A stretch of 64,000 nt of DNA, from the NCBI RefSeq assembly GCF_004341625.1, contig NZ_SLZG01000025.1:1-64000 (forward strand), in the 5' to 3' direction. How positions within the stretch are numbered: the first letter of the stretch is position 1; every line of letters begins with the position of its first letter. The notes beneath the pieces are model-generated. The model had not been told where the DNA came from. It ran no database searches and saw only the letters and a program-made list of their open reading frames with translations. Both the position numbers and the translations under genes were made by a program. The DNA is from Rhizobium sp. BK376 (GTDB lineage: Bacteria; Pseudomonadota; Alphaproteobacteria; Rhizobiales; Rhizobiaceae). Positions 26,529 through 35,041 of the stretch are shown piece by piece.

Positions 26529-27839
26529 ATGGCTATTACCTACCTTAAGCACGGCAAACCTCAATCTGAGCGCTCCGAGGATGACACCAAGGTCAGCAAC
26601 GTTGTCGCTGACATCCTGAGGAACATTGAAACCCGCGGCGATGCGGCGGTTCGGGAACTGTCTGAGAAATTCGACAATTACGCACCACCATCGTTTCGGC
26701 TCTCCGCCGGCGAGATCGAAGCCCTCGTAAGCAAGGTTTCGGCGCGTGATATGGCAGACATCGAGTTCGCCCAAGCGCAGGTGCGCAATTTTGCGCAGGC
26801 ACAACGAAATTCGATGCTCGATATCGAAGTCGAAACGCTTCCCGGCGTCATCTTGGGTCACCGCAATATTCCGGTCCAATCGGTCGGATGCTATATTCCT
26901 GGCGGCAAATTCCCTATGGTCGCCTCTGCCCACATGTCGGTCGTCACCGCCGCCGTTGCCGGCGTTCCGCGCATTGCGGCCGCAACGCCTGCGTTCAAAG
27001 GGGCGCCAAACCCTGCCGTTATTGCGGCGATGCATCTTGGCGGGGCCCATGAAATCTATGTTTTCGGCGGCGTTCAAGCGATCGGTGCTTTGGCGCTTGG
27101 CACTGAAACGATCAAGCCTGTTGACATGTTGGTTGGCCCAGGCAACGCCTTTGTCGCGGAAGCCAAACGCCAGCTCTACGGTCGCGTCGGGATTGATCTC
27201 TTTGCGGGTCCGACTGAAACGATGGTGATTGCAGACGAAACAGTAGACGCTGAGCTTTGCGCGACGGACCTGCTTGGGCAGGCCGAGCATGGCTACAATT
27301 CGCCAGCTGTGTTGCTTACAAACTCTCGCAAGCTTGCCCAAGGCACACTTGAGGAAATTGACAGGCTTCTCGCGATCTTACCGACAGCTGACACCGCTTC
27401 GCGAAGCTGGAGTGACTACGGCGAGGTTATCCTCTGCGACACTTACGGCGAGATGCTCAAAGTCGCCAACGACATTGCTTCAGAGCACGTACAGGTCATG
27501 ACTGACCGCGACGATTGGTTCCTCGCCAACATGCATTCCTACGGGGCGTTGTTCCTGGGCCCGAGGACAAATGTGGCGAACGGTGACAAGGTGATTGGCA
27601 CAAATCATACGCTTCCGACCAAAAAAGCTGGTCGCTACACCGGCGGCTTGTGGGTCGGAAAGTATCTTAAGACGCACTCCTATCAGAAGGTGTTGACCGA
27701 CGAGGCCGCGGCCAGAATCGGGGAATACTGCTCGCGCCTCTGCATCCTGGAGGGTTTCGTGGGTCATGCCGAGCAAGCGAACGTGCGCGTGCGGCGCTAT
27801 GGTGGCAAGAATGTTGCATATGGAGCGGCGGCTGAGTAG
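26529..27839 (+). CDS. Histidinol dehydrogenase-like polyol dehydrogenase (HpsN-like)
   Basis: A 436-residue NAD-dependent zinc dehydrogenase of the HisD superfamily. The zinc and catalytic residues can be placed: Gln/His in GQAEHG, Glu-His in ASEHVQVM, Asp in NGDKVIGTNH, and a C-terminal His in VGHAEQ. It is not in a histidine operon, and the segment NHTLPTKKAGRYTGGLWVGK resembles HpsN, the sulfopropanediol 3-dehydrogenase. It is followed by an SDR, like the HpsO/HpsP partners of that pathway, and by pntAB. Oxidation of a primary alcohol of a C3 or C4 polyol or sulfonated diol to the acid is therefore the best guess. Confidence 0.82.
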   Translation: MAITYLKHGKPQSERSEDDTKVSNVVADILRNIETRGDAAVRELSEKFDNYAPPSFRLSAGEIEALVSKVSARDMADIEFAQAQVRNFAQAQRNSMLDIEVETLPGVILGHRNIPVQSVGCYIPGGKFPMVASAHMSVVTAAVAGVPRIAAATPAFKGAPNPAVIAAMHLGGAHEIYVFGGVQAIGALALGTETIKPVDMLVGPGNAFVAEAKRQLYGRVGIDLFAGPTETMVIADETVDAELCATDLLGQAEHGYNSPAVLLTNSRKLAQGTLEEIDRLLAILPTADTASRSWSDYGEVILCDTYGEMLKVANDIASEHVQVMTDRDDWFLANMHSYGALFLGPRTNVANGDKVIGTNHTLPTKKAGRYTGGLWVGKYLKTHSYQKVLTDEAAARIGEYCSRLCILEGFVGHAEQANVRVRRYGGKNVAYGAAAE

Positions 27840-27868
27840 CCGCCGCCAAGACAAGGTTAGGTGATCTC

Positions 27869-28639
27869 ATGACGTTAAAGTTGCCCCGCACCCCGTCCTT
27901 CAGGTTGGACGGCAAGACCGCGCTCGCGGTTGGAGCTTCCTCCGGGATCGGCCAAGCCGCCGCTGTCGCACTCGCCGAGGCGGGTGCCAAGGTGACGCTT
28001 GCGGCGCGTTCAATCGACAAGCTCGACCTAACTGTCGGCGCTTTGCAAGCCCTGGGTCTTTCCGGCTCCGCTCTCGTGCTGGATGTCGGAAACGTCGAGG
28101 CGTTGGAGGAGACGATCGCGTCTCTTCCTGCCTTCGACATTCTTGTCAACAGCGCGGGCCTTGCGCGGCATGGTCCTGCGTTGACCACAACTCCCGCGGA
28201 TTTCGACGCGGTCGCGTCGATCAATCTGCGAGGAGCCTACTTCCTGACACGGGCCGTCGCCAAACGCCTTATTGAAGCTGGGCGGCCCGGCTCGCTCATT
28301 AACGTTTCCTCCCAAATGGCGCATGTCGGCGGTATAGATCGTGCCGTCTATAGCGCCACCAAGCATGCCATTGAGGGCTTCACCAAGTCTATGGCGATCG
28401 AGTGGGGTTGTCACGGGATTCGGGTCAATACTATCTGCCCGACGTTTATCAGGACGCCGCTCGCCGAACAGACGCTTTCCAATCCTGAGCGGCTCCGCTG
28501 GATCCAGGACAAAATCAAGCTCGGCCGCATTGGTGAGCTTGAAGACATCATGGGACCGGTTACCTTCCTCGCCTCCGATGCCTCCGCAATGATTACCGGA
28601 AGCGCTCTGATGGTGGATGGCGGCTGGACAGCGGGCTAG
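27869..28639 (+). CDS. Short-chain dehydrogenase/reductase
   Basis: A 256-residue classical SDR: the cofactor motif is GASSGIG near residues 22-28, NSAG follows, catalytic Ser is in NVSSQ, and Tyr/Lys are in YSATK. It starts 29 bases after the HisD-like gene with AGGT upstream and ends 19 bases before pntA, so all four genes form one operon. In the HpsN setting an SDR interconverts the secondary alcohol with its ketone; by analogy it may epimerise or oxidise the same polyol. Confidence 0.9.
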   Translation: MTLKLPRTPSFRLDGKTALAVGASSGIGQAAAVALAEAGAKVTLAARSIDKLDLTVGALQALGLSGSALVLDVGNVEALEETIASLPAFDILVNSAGLARHGPALTTTPADFDAVASINLRGAYFLTRAVAKRLIEAGRPGSLINVSSQMAHVGGIDRAVYSATKHAIEGFTKSMAIEWGCHGIRVNTICPTFIRTPLAEQTLSNPERLRWIQDKIKLGRIGELEDIMGPVTFLASDASAMITGSALMVDGGWTAG

Positions 28640-28658
28640 CATCGAACGAGGTTTCAAG

Positions 28659-30233
28659 ATGAGAATCGGTGTCCCGCGAGAGCGAACCGAGGGTGAGGCG
28701 CGGGTTGCGTTGACGCCCGAGAGCGCATTGCAGCTGCAAAAACTTGGCCACGAATGCTTCATTGAGGCTGGAGCTGGCTTAGCGGCCGGCATTTCGGACG
28801 ACGCCTATAGTTTGGCGGGCGTAGAAGTTGTCAATACGACGACAGCGCTGATCGCGACAAGCGATTTGATTGCCAAGGTGCGTCCCCCCACCGCCGACGA
28901 GATCGGACAGTACCGCAATCGACAGACGCTGATCTCATTCTTTTATCCGGGTCAGAACAACGACCTTCTGGAAGTCGCTTGTGCGAATGGCGTGAATGTG
29001 ATCGCCATGGACATGGTCCCGCGCATCTCGCGCGCGCAGAAAATGGATGCCCTGTCGTCGATGGCGAACGTCGCGGGCTATCGCGCAGTGATCGAGGCCG
29101 GCAATCATTTTGGCCGGTTCTTCACTGGTCAGGTGACCGCCGCCGGCAAGGTGCCGCCAGCTAAGGTTCTGGTTATCGGCGCCGGTGTCGCCGGCCTTGC
29201 GGCGATCGGCACAGCGACCTCGCTCGGCGCCATCACCTATGCCTTCGACGTGCGGCCCGAAGTGGCCGAACAGATCGAAAGCATGGGCGCCGAGTTCGTC
29301 TACCTCGATTTTGCCGATCAGGCTGCCGATGGTGCAGCGACTGGCGGTTATGCGGCCCCGTCCTCGCCGGAATTCCGCGAGAAGCAACTAACAAAGTTCC
29401 GTGAACTCGCTCCCCAGATCGACATCGTCATCACGACCGCGCTAATCGCCGGCCGCGATGCACCAAAGCTCTGGCTCGCCGACATGGTAGCGGCGATGAA
29501 GCGGGGTTCGGTCGTCATTGACCTTGCCGCCGAACGCGGCGGCAACTGCGAATTGACCGTCGCCGACCAGAAGTTCGTCTCAGACAACGGTGTCGTGGTG
29601 ATCGGTTATACCGACTTCCCGAGCCGCATGGCAGCCCAGGCCTCGACGCTTTACGCCACCAATGTACGCCACATGATTGCCGACCTGACGCCGGGCAAGG
29701 ACGGCAAGCTCCTCCACAACATGGAAGACGATGTCATCCGCGGCGCGACTGTCACCTTCGAAGGCGCGGTTACCTATCCGCCGCCGCCGCCCAAAATCAA
29801 GGCGATTGCCGCGAGCGTGCCCAAGGAGAAGGTGAAGGAGCTGACACCCGACGAGAAGCGGACACGGGAAGTCGCCGCCTTCAGGGCGCAGACCAGGAAC
29901 CAGGGCCTGCTGCTTCTCACCGGCACGGCATTGCTGCTTCTTGTCGGCGCCTATGCCCCGGAAAGCTTCATGAGCCATTTCGTGGTCTTCATGCTCTCCT
30001 GCTTCATCGGTTTCCAGGTGATCTGGAACGTCTCGCATTCACTGCACACACCGCTGATGGCAGTGACCAACGCCGTCTCCGGCATCGTCATCCTCGGGGC
30101 GCTGCTGCAGCTCGGCTCCGGCAACTGGCTGGTCGTGGTTCTCTCAGCGCTCTCGGTGCTGATCGCCACGATCAACATCGTCGGCGGGTTCCTTGTGACA
30201 CGGCGCATGCTCGCCATGTTCCAGAAGTCCTGA
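28659..30233 (+). CDS. pntA: NAD(P) transhydrogenase subunit alpha
   Basis: A 524-residue single-chain alpha subunit of proton-translocating transhydrogenase. The N-terminal domain I contains MRIGVPRERTEGEARVALTP and the NAD-binding fold GAGVAGLAAIGTATSLG. Four membrane helices occupy the last about 110 residues, starting GLLLLTGTALLLLVGAYAP. ATG 28659 follows GAGG; a longer frame from 28617 overlaps the SDR gene. Full-length fused form like E. coli PntA rather than the split PntAA/PntAB form common in alphaproteobacteria. It links NADH from the upstream dehydrogenases to NADPH and proton motive force. Confidence 0.95.
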   Translation: MRIGVPRERTEGEARVALTPESALQLQKLGHECFIEAGAGLAAGISDDAYSLAGVEVVNTTTALIATSDLIAKVRPPTADEIGQYRNRQTLISFFYPGQNNDLLEVACANGVNVIAMDMVPRISRAQKMDALSSMANVAGYRAVIEAGNHFGRFFTGQVTAAGKVPPAKVLVIGAGVAGLAAIGTATSLGAITYAFDVRPEVAEQIESMGAEFVYLDFADQAADGAATGGYAAPSSPEFREKQLTKFRELAPQIDIVITTALIAGRDAPKLWLADMVAAMKRGSVVIDLAAERGGNCELTVADQKFVSDNGVVVIGYTDFPSRMAAQASTLYATNVRHMIADLTPGKDGKLLHNMEDDVIRGATVTFEGAVTYPPPPPKIKAIAASVPKEKVKELTPDEKRTREVAAFRAQTRNQGLLLLTGTALLLLVGAYAPESFMSHFVVFMLSCFIGFQVIWNVSHSLHTPLMAVTNAVSGIVILGALLQLGSGNWLVVVLSALSVLIATINIVGGFLVTRRMLAMFQKS

Positions 30234-30254
30234 GCTGGCAAAAGGGGAATAATC

Positions 30255-31739
30255 TTGACCATCGGTATCGCTTCTGCGGCCTATGTTTCCGCAGCTGTTC
30301 TTTTCATCCTGTCACTTGGCGGGCTTTCCGGCCAGGAACGTGCCAAGCGCGCTGTCTGGTACGGCATGGCCGGCATGGCGCTTGCCGTCATCGCCACAGC
30401 CTTAGGACCGCAGGTTCTCGGATCTCGGGCTTCCGGGTCCCAGATCGTCGGGTTAGAGATCGGCAAAAGCGCCGGTACCTGGCTCATCGTCCCGCTGATG
30501 ATCGCCGGCGCTCTGCTCGGCACTGTCGCCGCAAGGCGGGTGCAGATGACCGAGATGCCGCAGCTCGTGGCGGCACTTCATTCCTTCGTCGGTCTGGCTG
30601 CCGTCTTTATCGGCCTCAACGCCCACCTCGAGGCGGGACGCATCGCCGATATGGATGAGACGGCTCGGGCGACCCTTGAAGGGTTTGCCGGCATCCTCGC
30701 CCACAAGACACCGGTCGAGCTTGCGATCATGAAGGTCGAGGTGTTTCTCGGCGTTTTCATCGGTGCCGTCACCTTTACCGGTTCGGTCATCGCCTTCGGC
30801 AAACTCGCCGGTAAGGTGGACGGAAAGGCGAAGAAACTGCCAGGCGGCCATATGCTGAATGCCGGCGCGGTCCTCCTCTCGTTCGTCCTGCTTATCGTCT
30901 ATGCCAATGACGGCAGCGCCGGGGCGCTGATTGTGATGATGCTTCTTGCCTTCTTCATTGGTTATCACCTGATCATGGGCATCGGCGGCGCGGACATGCC
31001 CGTCGTCGTCTCGATGCTGAACTCCTATTCCGGTTGGGCTGCCGCCGCGATCGGCTTCACGCTCGGCAACGATCTGCTGATCGTCACCGGCGCGCTGGTC
31101 GGCTCGTCGGGTGCCATCCTCTCCTACATCATGTGCAAGGCAATGAACCGCTCCTTCGTCTCGGTCATTCTTGGCGGGTTCGGCGCAACCAGCGGCCCGG
31201 CGATGGAAATCATCGGTGAGCAGATCGCCATCGATGCCGATGGTGTTGCAGCGGCGCTGAACGATGCCGACAGCGTCGTGATCGTCCCCGGTTACGGCAT
31301 GGCGGTGGCGCAGGCCCAGCAGGCCGTATCCGAGCTGACCCGCAAGCTGCGCGCCGCCGGCAAGACGGTCCGCTTCGCGATCCATCCGGTCGCCGGCCGG
31401 CTACCCGGCCACATGAACGTGCTGCTTGCCGAAGCCAAGGTGCCCTACGATATCGTGCTCGAAATGGACGAGATCAACGACGATTTTCCTGCCACTGACG
31501 TCGCAATCGTCATTGGCTCAAACGACATCGTCAACCCGGCCGCCCAGGAGGATCCAAACTCGCCGATCGCAGGTATGCCGGTTCTCGAAGTCTGGAAGGC
31601 AAAGCAGGTATTCGTCTCTAAGCGTGGGCAGGGAACCGGCTATTCCGGCATTGAGAACCCGCTGTTCTATAGGGATAATACCCGCATGTTCTATGGTGAT
31701 GCGAAGACGTCGATTACAGCGCTCATCAGCCAGATCTGA
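30255..31739 (+). CDS. pntB: NAD(P) transhydrogenase subunit beta
   Basis: A 494-residue beta subunit. An N-terminal membrane domain of about nine helices is followed by the NADP-binding domain III, with VPGYGMAVAQAQ, RFAIHPVAGRLPGHMNVLL and SNDIVNPAAQ. The C-terminal signature KRGQGTGYSGIENPLFY is complete. Translation begins at TTG 30255 behind AAAGGGGA, 21 bases after pntA. It completes the enzyme with PntA in the inner membrane and closes the operon. Confidence 0.95.
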   Translation: MTIGIASAAYVSAAVLFILSLGGLSGQERAKRAVWYGMAGMALAVIATALGPQVLGSRASGSQIVGLEIGKSAGTWLIVPLMIAGALLGTVAARRVQMTEMPQLVAALHSFVGLAAVFIGLNAHLEAGRIADMDETARATLEGFAGILAHKTPVELAIMKVEVFLGVFIGAVTFTGSVIAFGKLAGKVDGKAKKLPGGHMLNAGAVLLSFVLLIVYANDGSAGALIVMMLLAFFIGYHLIMGIGGADMPVVVSMLNSYSGWAAAAIGFTLGNDLLIVTGALVGSSGAILSYIMCKAMNRSFVSVILGGFGATSGPAMEIIGEQIAIDADGVAAALNDADSVVIVPGYGMAVAQAQQAVSELTRKLRAAGKTVRFAIHPVAGRLPGHMNVLLAEAKVPYDIVLEMDEINDDFPATDVAIVIGSNDIVNPAAQEDPNSPIAGMPVLEVWKAKQVFVSKRGQGTGYSGIENPLFYRDNTRMFYGDAKTSITALISQI

Positions 31740-32137
31740 CCCATCCAGCACCCTTAGCGTTTTTCGCTGTCCCGTGAGAGCCTCGACGTGGAAGTCTCCG
31801 ACGGGACTGCGTCATGACGGTCGTTGGCCAAAAGACAGTTTCGTTGCATGACGCCACGGCGACGGATTCACTTCGGCTTAGAAGATTCTTGAACTGTCAT
31901 AACGGCATGTTGGTTGTTTCCATCGCTTCCGTTCTGTCATCGAGGTGCCTCTGCCGTCTTGTTCGGCTGAAAACGACCGGCGTGCTCGCTTGTGAGAAGC
32001 ACTGATAACCACGGTTTATACGGGTTCAGCCGGGTGAGTGGCCTGCACACCAAAACCAGCAATTTGTACTCCTAAGCGTCCAGTTATCGCGCCGCGGACG
32101 AATGTAATGGGCTGGTTGCATGAGTTCCCGTGACGTC
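31740..32137. other. Intergenic region after pntB
   Basis: About 400 bp with no supportable gene. Two isolated half-sites of the downstream operator occur, GATAAC near 32004 and GTTATC near 32083, too far apart to form a palindrome. No clear pntB terminator was found. Confidence 0.35.
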
Positions 32138-32179
32138 TTGCCAAAGCCAAAAATTCGAGCTAAGTTATCAATCGATAAC
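32138..32179 (+). promoter_or_regulatory. Predicted promoter with embedded operator (copy 1)
   Basis: A -35-like TTGCCA (32138-32143), 17-bp spacer and -10-like TAAGTT (32161-32166), overlapping the inverted repeat GTTATCAATCGATAAC (32164-32179; 6-bp arms, 4-bp centre). The 19 bases from 32161 to 32179 are identical to 46850-46868, where a -35-like box is again exactly 17 bp upstream. A repressor bound here would block polymerase. It drives the ABC importer starting at 32243. Confidence 0.7.
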
Positions 32180-32242
32180 GAAGGAGGTGCGCCGCGATGG
32201 CGTTTCGTTACCACTGTTCCTGACAACCAATGGGAGGATGTT

Positions 32243-33322
32243 ATGAAAATTTCTCACACTATGGCGCGCTGCCTCCGGGGGGTAGCCGCGGTTGCCTTGA
32301 TGGCAGCGTCAACCTGCGCAGGCACGGCGTACTCTGCGGATCAGAGCTTGGTCGATGCGGCGGTGAAGGAAGGACACCTTACCTACGCAACTAATATGAC
32401 CGCCCCTGAAACGCAGAAGGTCCTCGAAAAGGCTTTCCGCGAGACATACAAGTTGCCCGACTCCTTCCAGATAGAAGGTTATACGGCGGACTCGTCAGGA
32501 GTGGTCGCACGCGTAGGACAAGAGATGGCGGCCGACAAGGTATCCATCGATTGGGTTGCGGTGAATTCAGAGTCGTTCTGGCGAGGACTGGCGAAGAAAG
32601 GTGCCTTGCTCGAATATTGCTCCGAGAGTTACAAGACCCTTGTTTTCCTTAAGCAAGCCAAGGTCTTGGATGGTGGGTGCTACTTCCAGGCCGCGTCAGT
32701 GATCGTCTTCGGAGTAATGTGGAACCCTGCTTACGTAAGTGAAGACATTACCAGCTGGGCTCAGCTCGCTGACCCCAAGTACAAGGGGCAGATCATTATT
32801 GGCGACGCCCGAAAATCAGCTGGTTATCTCGACCAGTACGCCGGTCTCCGCCAGGCTAACGTCTGGACCGACGAATGGCTGCAAAAGATGAAGGCGCAGG
32901 ACCCTTTCTTCGTTGTTCGATCGACGGATATCAGGGACCGTGTCATGTCGGGCGAGTTTCCGATTGCGATCTTCGGCTTTGGCCCTCGCGCTTACCAGGT
33001 ACGTGACCAAGTTCCCTTGAAGATGGGCTGGCCGAGCGAAGGTATCGTGGCAACCGGCAGCTACGGTGGAGTGCTGGCTAAAGCGCCTCATCCAAACGCA
33101 GGGAAGCTTTGGACCGACTTCATATTTAGCGAAAAGGGGCAGGAGATTCTTGTCGAACAGGAAGGAATTTCGTCCATCGCAAAAGTCAAGGTTCCCGATG
33201 ACGCTGTTCCGTTTATCGCTGATGTCGATAAGATCAAAACCGTGACAGTCGACTGGGACGCCATGACCCAGGAAGCGCTTGATAAATGGCGTTCTGATTT
33301 TCGGCGGGTCTTCGGGGAGTGA
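32243..33322 (+). CDS. Extracellular solute-binding protein (family 1, PotD/FbpA-like)
   Basis: A 359-residue periplasmic protein. The signal peptide MARCLRGVAAVALMAASTCAG ends near the AYSADQS cleavage site. The mature part begins with a LVDAAVKEGHLTYATNM strand typical of iron/thiamine/polyamine-type binding proteins, and later has ASVIVFGVMWNPAYV and GSYGGVLAKAPHPNAGKLW. ATG 32243 follows GGGAGGATG; the in-frame upstream extension crosses the promoter and is rejected. First gene of a three-gene importer operon. The ligand is unknown, and the shared operator suggests it is a substrate of the 46.9-kb catabolic cluster. Confidence 0.88.
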   Translation: MKISHTMARCLRGVAAVALMAASTCAGTAYSADQSLVDAAVKEGHLTYATNMTAPETQKVLEKAFRETYKLPDSFQIEGYTADSSGVVARVGQEMAADKVSIDWVAVNSESFWRGLAKKGALLEYCSESYKTLVFLKQAKVLDGGCYFQAASVIVFGVMWNPAYVSEDITSWAQLADPKYKGQIIIGDARKSAGYLDQYAGLRQANVWTDEWLQKMKAQDPFFVVRSTDIRDRVMSGEFPIAIFGFGPRAYQVRDQVPLKMGWPSEGIVATGSYGGVLAKAPHPNAGKLWTDFIFSEKGQEILVEQEGISSIAKVKVPDDAVPFIADVDKIKTVTVDWDAMTQEALDKWRSDFRRVFGE

Positions 33323-35040
33323 TGGCTATGCTTAGTGAGGTGATGATCGAGAGGAAACGGTCAACTTGGCCGAATATACCGAGCGATCGCATAGTTCAGA
33401 TCTTGGCCAGCGTCTTTGTATGCGCCATTATCCTGCTGCCGATGGGCGTCATTCTTCAACAAGCGCTGTCGGTCGAAGGCCTCGACGGCACGAAAGAGCT
33501 TGGTTTGGGCAACTTTGCACGGGCGTTCCAGACGCCCGTGTTCTTAGACGCGGTCACGAATACCATTCTGATCAGTACCGGAACGACATTGCTCGCCTCA
33601 CTGGTGGGCGTGTCTCTTGCGTGGTTCGTTACTCGGACGGATCTCCCGGGGAGGCGACTGCTGCATGTATGCAATACCATCCCATTCTACCTTTCGCCCT
33701 TCATAGGAGCGATCGCATGGACGTACCTAACGGCCCCCCGCGTTGGTTTGCTCAACGTCGCGGTTAATAGCTTTCTAGGGGTATCTGCAAACCCGTTCAA
33801 CATATACAGCTTATTTGGGATTATGTGGGTCCAGGGCATTTTCTTCGCTCCGGTCGTCTACATCATGACCTGCGCGGCCTTGCAGCAGATGGACCCCTCA
33901 CTTGAAGAAAGTTCTCGTTCATGTGGACGAGGCATAGTCTATACGATGTTGCGGGTAACGCTTCCGTTGGCGATGCCGTCGATCTTGTCCTCGGTTATCC
34001 TGACGTTCGTCGCATCGGCAGGCGAGTTTGGTGTTCCGTTGACAATCGGCGTTCCCAGAAACATTGAAACGGTCAGTACGCAGATTTTCGAAGTTTTGCA
34101 AAGGGCGCAACCCGACTACGGGATGGCGGCTACCCTTGGAAGCCTGCTAGGGGCGGCAACGATCGTTTGCGTGCTCTTCTATAGACACATGATCCTTCGC
34201 CGCAACTACATCACACTCACCGGCAAAGGGTTTCGGCCATCGACGCTACGGCTTGGATCCTGGCGGTGGCTTGGGTTCGCCTTGAATATTGCCTTCTGCC
34301 TGGTCGCAGTCGTCCTTCCTCTCGTCGCCCTAGCCCTTCAGTCCTTTCAAAACATTTGGCTTGGGTCATTCAAGTGGGCTCAGTTCACATTGAGCAACTA
34401 CACGTACGTTATTTTCGAGAACGAAGTGACAATACGCGGTTTTGAAAACTCGTTGATTCTGGCCCTTGTTGGGGCAACGGTCGGTGTTCTGCTCAGCGTG
34501 ATCATCGCGCAGACGATCTACCGAAGCCGGCTTCCCGGTCATCGGCTGATCGATGTCGTGACGTCCTTACCGGTCGGAATTCCCGGTATTGTTTTGTCCA
34601 TGGGATTTCTGCTGATATCGCTGCGCAGTCCTCTCTACGGCACGCTCGTCGTGATGCTGATCGCCTATCTTTCTCGCGACCTACCGCTGGGACTGCGAAG
34701 CGTATCCGGCGTCATGCTTTCGGTTTCTCCCGAACTTGAAGAGGCCTCGCGTTCGTGTGGCGCGGCTTACAGCCGTACCTTCCGGCGGGTCACGCTGCCA
34801 CTGCTGAGGCCCGGAATCCTGGCTGGTTGGGTTCTGCTCTTTGTCCTCTTTCTTCGAGAGTTGCCGATGTCCATCCTTCTCTGGAAGCCAGGTACGGAAG
34901 TGACCTCCGTAGCGCTTTGGCAGCTACTTGAGCACGCAACAAGCGGGAAGGCGGCGGCTTACGCCATGCTGCAATCGTTCGTCATCCTTGGCGTTGTTGT
35001 AATTTTTCAATTCGCCACGAAAACAAGCAGGGAGAAGTGA
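33322..35040 (+). CDS. Fused ABC permease (ThiP/FbpB-type, two 6-TM halves)
   Basis: A 572-residue inner-membrane protein with two binding-protein-dependent transport modules. Each has the ATPase-contact loop: EESSRSCGRGIVYTMLRVTLP in the first half and the similar EEASRSCGAAYSRTFRRVTLP in the second (the first is given to about 20 residues). The start codon ATG 33322 overlaps the binding-protein stop; ATG 33328 is an alternative better spaced from GGGGAG. It pairs with one ATPase dimer, so a single polypeptide forms the whole channel, as in iron and thiamine importers. Confidence 0.9.
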   Translation: MAMLSEVMIERKRSTWPNIPSDRIVQILASVFVCAIILLPMGVILQQALSVEGLDGTKELGLGNFARAFQTPVFLDAVTNTILISTGTTLLASLVGVSLAWFVTRTDLPGRRLLHVCNTIPFYLSPFIGAIAWTYLTAPRVGLLNVAVNSFLGVSANPFNIYSLFGIMWVQGIFFAPVVYIMTCAALQQMDPSLEESSRSCGRGIVYTMLRVTLPLAMPSILSSVILTFVASAGEFGVPLTIGVPRNIETVSTQIFEVLQRAQPDYGMAATLGSLLGAATIVCVLFYRHMILRRNYITLTGKGFRPSTLRLGSWRWLGFALNIAFCLVAVVLPLVALALQSFQNIWLGSFKWAQFTLSNYTYVIFENEVTIRGFENSLILALVGATVGVLLSVIIAQTIYRSRLPGHRLIDVVTSLPVGIPGIVLSMGFLLISLRSPLYGTLVVMLIAYLSRDLPLGLRSVSGVMLSVSPELEEASRSCGAAYSRTFRRVTLPLLRPGILAGWVLLFVLFLRELPMSILLWKPGTEVTSVALWQLLEHATSGKAAAYAMLQSFVILGVVVIFQFATKTSREK

Positions 35041-35041
35041 A

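Noticed and set aside
26460..27341. 293-codon minus-strand open frame opposite the HisD-like gene
   Set aside because: Composition typical of an antisense shadow and it overlaps a conserved dehydrogenase in full.
26529..27839. True histidinol dehydrogenase (hisD) for histidine biosynthesis
   Set aside because: No other his genes nearby; it is under a LacI regulator with an SDR and pntAB, and has HpsN-like segments.
30453..31385. 310-codon minus-strand open frame opposite pntB
   Set aside because: Shadow frame in a GC-rich gene; its product is repetitive in Asp/Glu/His/Arg with no motif, while pntB on the plus strand is complete and conserved.
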